Shown in pieces: positions 60,130 through 64,000 of a DNA stretch of 64,000 nucleotides (the stretch's first letter is position 1; every line of letters starts with the position of its first letter). Made by a program: the position numbers and the translations under genes. Origin of the DNA: Armatimonadota bacterium (GTDB lineage: Bacteria; Armatimonadota; Fimbriimonadia; Fimbriimonadales; Fimbriimonadaceae); the NCBI GenBank assembly GCA_037138755.1, contig JBAXHT010000001.1, forward strand, positions 467,805 through 531,804. Reading direction: 5' to 3'. Under the pieces are notes generated by a model that saw only the letters and a list, made by a program, of their open reading frames with translations, made no database searches and had not been told where the DNA came from.

Positions 60130-62192
60130 GGAGCGCCTCCTATTCCGATCCAGCCTGCCGCGTCAGCGAAATCGTCGAATGTGCGCATCCCATCTGGGAA
60201 GTTTGCCAGAATTTGCTCCCCGTATCGTTTAGTCCTCAACCGTGGATCCAGCAAGGCGATGATGCCTCGATCATTTAGGCTCCTAATCAGCCTTCCTGCA
60301 CCTTGTCGCATCATCATCTTAGCATTAGGCAAGGTGTGTACCATAAACGGGTCTAATCCTTGCTGATGTAAGTATGCCATTCTTGCGACAACTTGTGGCT
60401 CGCTTGGTACTTCAAAGGGAATCCGTACTACCACAACACAAGAACAGGTTTCTCCTGGCGCGTCAAAACCGGTCCAAAACGACCTCAGAGCAAACAACGA
60501 TGCGTAGACGTTCTTCTTAAACTGCTCGCCGACCATCGCAGTTCCTGTCTTTCCCTGGATCAAAATTGGCAGTTCAGGGCTAACCGTCATATGCGCGTAA
60601 ACCCCTTCCATCTCTTTTCGACTGTGGAAAAGGGCTAATGTTCGCCCGTCGCAGATCTCGATGATGTGGCTCAACTCAGCTGCCAATGCTCGATAATAAA
60701 TCTGCTCCATCTCCCCACCTCGGCTCTGAGTTGGGTCGGGAATTCGGTTGTGTGGCGGAAGGTAAAGCGCAGTTTGGGTGGAGAAGTCGAACGGCGAAGG
60801 AAGCACTTCATTGAATGTTGCCTTAGCCCCGGTTGTTCGCTCGAAGTGCTCGAACTCATTATCAATCTGCATCGTCGCCGACAGGCATGCATAAGGCGTA
60901 CGGTCCCAGAGGAGTGCCCTCAGCGGCCCCTGGAGATCAATCACGTCGTGCCGCAGAATCGCTTCAGAGCGACTCGACCCGACGTAGCTGACACTTGCCC
61001 CTTCGGGTCGGCTCAGCGAGTGGGCACCCACTGCGAAGTCCCGGATGAACGAAACGTAGTTCCGCGTACTCTCCGCAAGCTGCTTCGCCTCCGAAACCCG
61101 AGATTCCAGTCGGTATCGCTCTATGGCGAGGAGCACATACATCGCGTGCTTATCACAGGCTAGCCTAACTCGCTCGGCGATCGCCTCGACTTGAGCCAGA
61201 TGCTTCTTTGCGTTCGCCTTTTGGACTGCTGGGTGTTCGTCAACCTCCGCCGGCGAGACTGCGACAATCCCCCCGTCCGTCAGCATCATCCCCATCGCCA
61301 TCAGATCCTTCTGCGCTTGGGTGATCTGCTCCCGAAACTCTTCAGCCTTTGCTGACCACTCGCGGTCGTCCTCGCAGGCATGAGCAATCGGAGAAACGTG
61401 CTGCTCCAGCCGGGTTGCAATCCCTTGTAGGGCACTCAGCTTCGGTCCTGTAATCTCAAACTCAAGCCCGTTGATTGCCGCCGAAGGGAAGTCATGCGCT
61501 TCGTCGAGTATTAAGAAGTCGTACTTACCGAGAATCCCCTCTTTCTCGAGTTCAGGGTCAGCTGACTGGGCATCCGTGATCACGACACTGTGATTCGTAA
61601 TCACAACCTTGCCTTTTTCCAGCCGCCGACGCGCTTTGTAGTAGTAGCAATCATCGTACGCCGGGCAAGCCTTCGCCGGGCAAACGGGCGGAACCTGAAC
61701 CCGTTGCCACAGCCGGTTGATCTCCCGATCCGGCTTGCGGATGATCTTCCGGAACTCGTTCTCCGTCCCGAGCTCCGCACTCAGATTAAACTCATCAACT
61801 TCGTTCGGAAGAGCTTCATCCAAACCGATCAAGCACGTGTATCGCTGTCGCCCAATCAAGAACGCCGTCTCAACGTGATCATCAAAGAGGCTCAATGCCA
61901 GAGGCAAATCTTTGGTCCAATATTGGTCGGCAAGGATGTTGGTGTATGTCGCGATCACCGTCCGCTTATCGCTAGCGATTGCATTGGCAATCGCCGGAAT
62001 CAAGGTCGCGAGCGACTTTCCGAGCCCGGTCGGAGCTTCAAAGAGCCCGGTCTGCCCCTGCTCAATCAAGTCCGACAGAAGCATCGCTAGCTGAACTTGA
62101 TCGCCACGCGTATCGTAACCCGACCGCTTCGCGAGGCGGTCGAAGGCGAGTTGCACCAGTTCGGCCGCAGACATAGCCTCAATCTTACTCAT
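60126..62192 (-). CDS. dinG: DinG/XPD-type ATP-dependent DNA helicase
   Basis: 688 residues. Walker A is FEAPTGLGKSLATL (about residue 55), the DEAH box LDEAHDF (about 230), and four Cys of an iron-sulfur cluster lie between (CLIGLDE, then PPVCPAKACPAYDDC). Late motifs are SFWTGFDAPGE and MMMRQGAGRLIRS with the arginine finger. It unwinds DNA, and RNA-DNA or G4 structures in relatives. A second ATG at 62174 has TAAGAT seven bases upstream and begins MSAAELVQLAF, so the protein may be six residues shorter. Confidence 0.92.
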   Translation of the reverse strand: MSKIEAMSAAELVQLAFDRLAKRSGYDTRGDQVQLAMLLSDLIEQGQTGLFEAPTGLGKSLATLIPAIANAIASDKRTVIATYTNILADQYWTKDLPLALSLFDDHVETAFLIGRQRYTCLIGLDEALPNEVDEFNLSAELGTENEFRKIIRKPDREINRLWQRVQVPPVCPAKACPAYDDCYYYKARRRLEKGKVVITNHSVVITDAQSADPELEKEGILGKYDFLILDEAHDFPSAAINGLEFEITGPKLSALQGIATRLEQHVSPIAHACEDDREWSAKAEEFREQITQAQKDLMAMGMMLTDGGIVAVSPAEVDEHPAVQKANAKKHLAQVEAIAERVRLACDKHAMYVLLAIERYRLESRVSEAKQLAESTRNYVSFIRDFAVGAHSLSRPEGASVSYVGSSRSEAILRHDVIDLQGPLRALLWDRTPYACLSATMQIDNEFEHFERTTGAKATFNEVLPSPFDFSTQTALYLPPHNRIPDPTQSRGGEMEQIYYRALAAELSHIIEICDGRTLALFHSRKEMEGVYAHMTVSPELPILIQGKTGTAMVGEQFKKNVYASLFALRSFWTGFDAPGETCSCVVVVRIPFEVPSEPQVVARMAYLHQQGLDPFMVHTLPNAKMMMRQGAGRLIRSLNDRGIIALLDPRLRTKRYGEQILANFPDGMRTFDDFADAAGWIGIGGAP

Positions 62193-62233
62193 GTCCTAGC
62201 CTGTTCGTCGGCTGATTCCGTCGTGGCAACGAA

Positions 62234-62653
62234 TCACTTAAGAGTTAACAGAACGCCTGCAATAATCAACGCACAGCCAGAAAGGAGTTTTGCATCAAGC
62301 TTCTCCCGGAGAAGCACAACCCCCAAGACAACGGCGATAACGAAACTCAACTTATCAATCGGCGCAACCCGAGAGACTGCCCCTTCGGGATCGGCAAGCG
62401 CCCTGAAGTAGCAAGCCCACGATGCCCAGGTTGCCACCGCGCTCAAAGCCAGGAATCCCACATTTCGCCCAGTGAGTTGAGCAAAACCGGTTTGCTTTGT
62501 GCTCCAAGCCAACAGAACCGAAAATGCCAATACGAACATGACTCGAACCGCGAGTGCCAGGTTGGGCGGCACGCCTTCGACTCCTTTCTTGCTCAGAACG
62601 GCAGTGATTCCGGCAAAGAGTGCCGAAAGAAGTGCCCAGCCGCGATATTCCAC
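62234..62653 (-). CDS. Single EamA-domain membrane protein
   Basis: 139 residues from a GTG, with five hydrophobic helices. GWALLSALFAGITAVLSKKGVEGV at the start and SRVAPIDKLSFVIAVVLGVVLLREKL near the end are one EamA/DMT repeat; full-length DMT exporters have two. It would act as a dimer, like SMR-type half-transporters, exporting small metabolites. It ends 42 nt before the helicase start on the same strand. Confidence 0.85.
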   Translation of the reverse strand: MEYRGWALLSALFAGITAVLSKKGVEGVPPNLALAVRVMFVLAFSVLLAWSTKQTGFAQLTGRNVGFLALSAVATWASWACYFRALADPEGAVSRVAPIDKLSFVIAVVLGVVLLREKLDAKLLSGCALIIAGVLLTLK

Positions 62654-62696
62654 ATCCGTAAAGACGAACGCTCGACTACAAGAAGTCTCGGAAGAA

Positions 62697-62930
62697 TCAA
62701 GCCTGTTGAGCGATCAAAAAACCTTGACCATCCGGCAACTGAATGGTATCTCCAGGGTAGAGCTTTTTGCCTCTCCGGTTCTCGTCCTCTCCGTTCACCA
62801 ACGGCATCACCTCGGCCAAATAACCCTTGGCTTCTGCGCCGTTTGAGATGACGTTAGCCAGCTTCAGCAACTGTCCCAAAGTGATGTACTCACTCCAAAT
62901 CTGAATTTCTTTCAAAGTGGTGTCGCCCAT
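62697..62930 (-). CDS. S4-domain RNA-binding protein (YaaA/RlbA type)
   Basis: 77 residues. [25 protein letters not shown] is the S4 RNA-binding helix pair, and [24 protein letters not shown] the loop with the basic contact residues. Short S4 proteins of this kind are linked to ribosome or rRNA binding and often sit near dnaA/recF in Firmicutes; here no such neighbour exists. It overlaps the end of the DUF1559 gene by 19 nt. Confidence 0.85.
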   Translation of the reverse strand: MGDTTLKEIQIWSEYITLGQLLKLANVISNGAEAKGYLAEVMPLVNGEDENRRGKKLYPGDTIQLPDGQGFLIAQQA

Positions 62931-63580
62931 GCCTGGTCATATGTACCGCGCGCAAGTGACTTCGCGTGGAAGTCGGCAAAGAGAGTCACATAACGATAAC
63001 CCCGAATCAAGTTGAAGAACGTGTTAGCGTCATCGTCTGCCGCCAAAGCCCGTCCCGAGCCGTGCCAATGTCCCCCCGCATCAAACATCAAGTTGATCGA
63101 GGCTGGGGCTTGAAGCGATGTTTGGGAATGGTGGTTGAAAGCGATCTCGGTTCGGAACAGATAGCTGTTTCGGTAAAGTGCGAATAGCGATGGGCTTGTC
63201 GCAAACACGTCTGGAAAGTGGTTATCCAAAACTGTCGTGCCCTGGTCGGCAGGACAACGAAAAATCTCCTTACTTTTTGCGTAAGGCATCAGTGCGTCCT
63301 GCATTTCGGGCATCGCCGCGATGAGCGCTTGAAACTCTGGGCGGCCGTCCCAGATATTCGGTCGATACTTATCGCTCGCATCCACCGCAAAGGCGAACAA
63401 GTCATCGCTGTCTGTCATGTACAAGCCGTGGGCCGTGCCAATTTGCTTAAGGTTGCTGATGCAAGCAGTTTGCTTTGCCGCGGCCTTCGCCCTGGCGAAA
63501 ACGGGAAACAGAATTGCCGCGAGAATTGCGATGATCGTAATCACCACCAGCAGCTCAATCAGTGTAAACGCGCGGCGCAC
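62912..63580 (-). CDS. DUF1559-type prepilin-like protein, third in the window
   Basis: 222 residues from the GTG at 63580, giving [20 protein letters not shown], the same leader shape as the other two; longer starts would place an odd 41-44 residues ahead of the prepilin signal. [38 protein letters not shown] is the usual continuation, and the end has [23 protein letters not shown] lies 7 nt before the GTG without a ribosome site. Not part of the 112-bp repeat; it pairs with the S4 gene instead of the lipoprotein cassette. Confidence 0.82.
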   Translation of the reverse strand: MRRAFTLIELLVVITIIAILAAILFPVFARAKAAAKQTACISNLKQIGTAHGLYMTDSDDLFAFAVDASDKYRPNIWDGRPEFQALIAAMPEMQDALMPYAKSKEIFRCPADQGTTVLDNHFPDVFATSPSLFALYRNSYLFRTEIAFNHHSQTSLQAPASINLMFDAGGHWHGSGRALAADDDANTFFNLIRGYRYVTLFADFHAKSLARGTYDQAWATPL

Positions 63581-63587
63581 AACAAAC

Positions 63588-63593
63588 ATAATA
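63588..63593 (-). promoter_or_regulatory. -10 element (TATTAT) 7 nt before the GTG of the third prepilin-like gene
   Basis: On the minus strand TATTAT, seven bases, then GTG at 63580. This sets the start at MRRAFT and suggests a leaderless mRNA. Confidence 0.5.
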
Positions 63594-63690
63594 CGGTCAA
63601 ACGCACCAAAAACGGTGCAGGTTCCTGCATCGCGACATGCGACGTTTGAAAGTGGCAAAAAGTTGCTCCAATATGCCATGATTAAGGTTC

Positions 63691-63710
63691 GCGCCCGTGT
63701 GTCTGGGCGC
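63691..63710 (+). promoter_or_regulatory. Short hairpin upstream of the last gene
   Basis: GCGCCC (63691-63696) pairs with GGGCGC (63705-63710) over an 8-nt loop, ending a few bases before the GGAG ribosome site of the gene at 63725. Confidence 0.4.
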
Positions 63711-63724
63711 ACCTGGAGCGACCC

Positions 63725-64000
63725 TTGGCAAAGCCGACCGTATTGAAACCTGAAGAAGCAACCGCACGACTCTACGCAGATCGCCTGATCCTCGAAAAGC
63801 TCACCGAAATGGAAGCCGCCGTCAAGCTAGGTGAACTAGCTGACAAGCTCAGCGACTCCGGTATCGGTCTCGCCGCCGTCCGTTCACTCATGTCCTCGAA
63901 CGCCGACGTATTTGCCTACCACGAGCGACGCTGGATTCCGGCATCGCGACTCACTGCAGAAGGTCGCCCAGTTTCCGAAATCATCCGAGCTGTTCTCGAC
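63725..64000 (+). CDS. Unidentified protein, 3' end beyond the window
   Basis: 92 codons visible from a TTG with GGAG seven bases upstream; the frame is open to the window edge. The N-terminus is helical and charged ([35 protein letters not shown]), followed by [29 protein letters not shown]. The layout suggests a winged-helix or related small N-terminal domain of a larger protein. No family named. Confidence 0.6.
   Translation, partial: MAKPTVLKPEEATARLYADRLILEKLTEMEAAVKLGELADKLSDSGIGLAAVRSLMSSNADVFAYHERRWIPASRLTAEGRPVSEIIRAVLD

Noticed and set aside
1-64000. CRISPR arrays, insertion sequences or prophage genes
   Set aside because: No regularly spaced repeats, transposase motifs or phage structural genes were seen anywhere in the window.

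Overview
The window reads as chromosomal DNA of a Gram-negative-type (diderm), free-living heterotroph, most likely a member of the Armatimonadota (Fimbriimonadia-like). This is inferred from the combination of a pilMNOPQ type IV pilus locus with a secretin, three DUF1559-type prepilin-like proteins with the FTLIELLVV leader, a PEP-CTERM surface protein, a PSD1/DUF1501 cytochrome-type gene pair (otherwise typical of planctomycetes), several lipoproteins and a TolC-type outer-membrane channel. It is not a phage or plasmid: most genes are ordinary metabolism in short, tightly packed operons with 1-4 nt stop/start overlaps.

Layout. 1-9.9 kb: carbohydrate use (partial GH31 glucosidase, a tandem SASA/sialate-esterase-like protein, GH1 beta-glucosidase divergent from a Gfo/Idh/MocA oxidoreductase, an aldo/keto reductase and a GT4 glycosyltransferase), interrupted by an AT-richer gene of unknown function and a DUF695-RraB protein. 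9.9-14.6 kb: DUF1801 protein, lumazine synthase, an orphan FecCD permease, class I aminotransferase, RNase III, PEP-CTERM protein. 14.6-19.9 kb: three peptidases in a row (M24, gamma-glutamyltransferase, S9). 19.9-25 kb: P-loop kinase and tRNA-Gln(UUG) back to back, then the PSD1/DUF1501 pair, which is closed by a decayed copy of the same tRNA. 25-31.9 kb: cation/proton antiporter, flavin-dependent halogenase-like protein with a CBM9-like partner, and the pyrR-pyrB-pyrC-lipoprotein operon. 32.1-39.2 kb: pilM-N-O-P-Q and two lipoproteins. 39.2-43.5 kb: acyltransferase, PrcB-like protein, nitroreductase and small membrane proteins.

43.6-48.5 kb: the most striking locus. A well-formed yybP-ykoY (Mn2+-sensing) riboswitch aptamer precedes a TolC - ABC exporter - HlyD operon, so a complete trans-envelope export machine appears to be controlled by manganese. 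48.5-51.1 kb: queC, queE, metK. 51.1-54.3 kb: a three-gene cassette (DUF1559 prepilin-like protein, small lipoprotein, lipocalin-like lipoprotein) present twice in tandem, with a 112-bp identical repeat covering both prepilin starts. 55-58.2 kb: 6-phosphogluconate dehydrogenase, DgcA and DgcN homologues (D-glutamate type operon). 58.2-64 kb: DedA protein, GT4 transferase, DinG-type helicase, single EamA domain, S4 protein, a third DUF1559 protein and the start of an unidentified gene.

Two genome-level signals recur. Many genes that begin a transcription unit have a TANNNT hexamer 5-8 nt before the start codon and no Shine-Dalgarno sequence, which suggests leaderless mRNAs, while other genes (pilM, pyrC, both duplicated prepilins, dedA) have clear Shine-Dalgarno sites. 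Convergent genes often overlap at their stop codons with no terminator. All functional calls come from motif recognition by eye; no database search was run.
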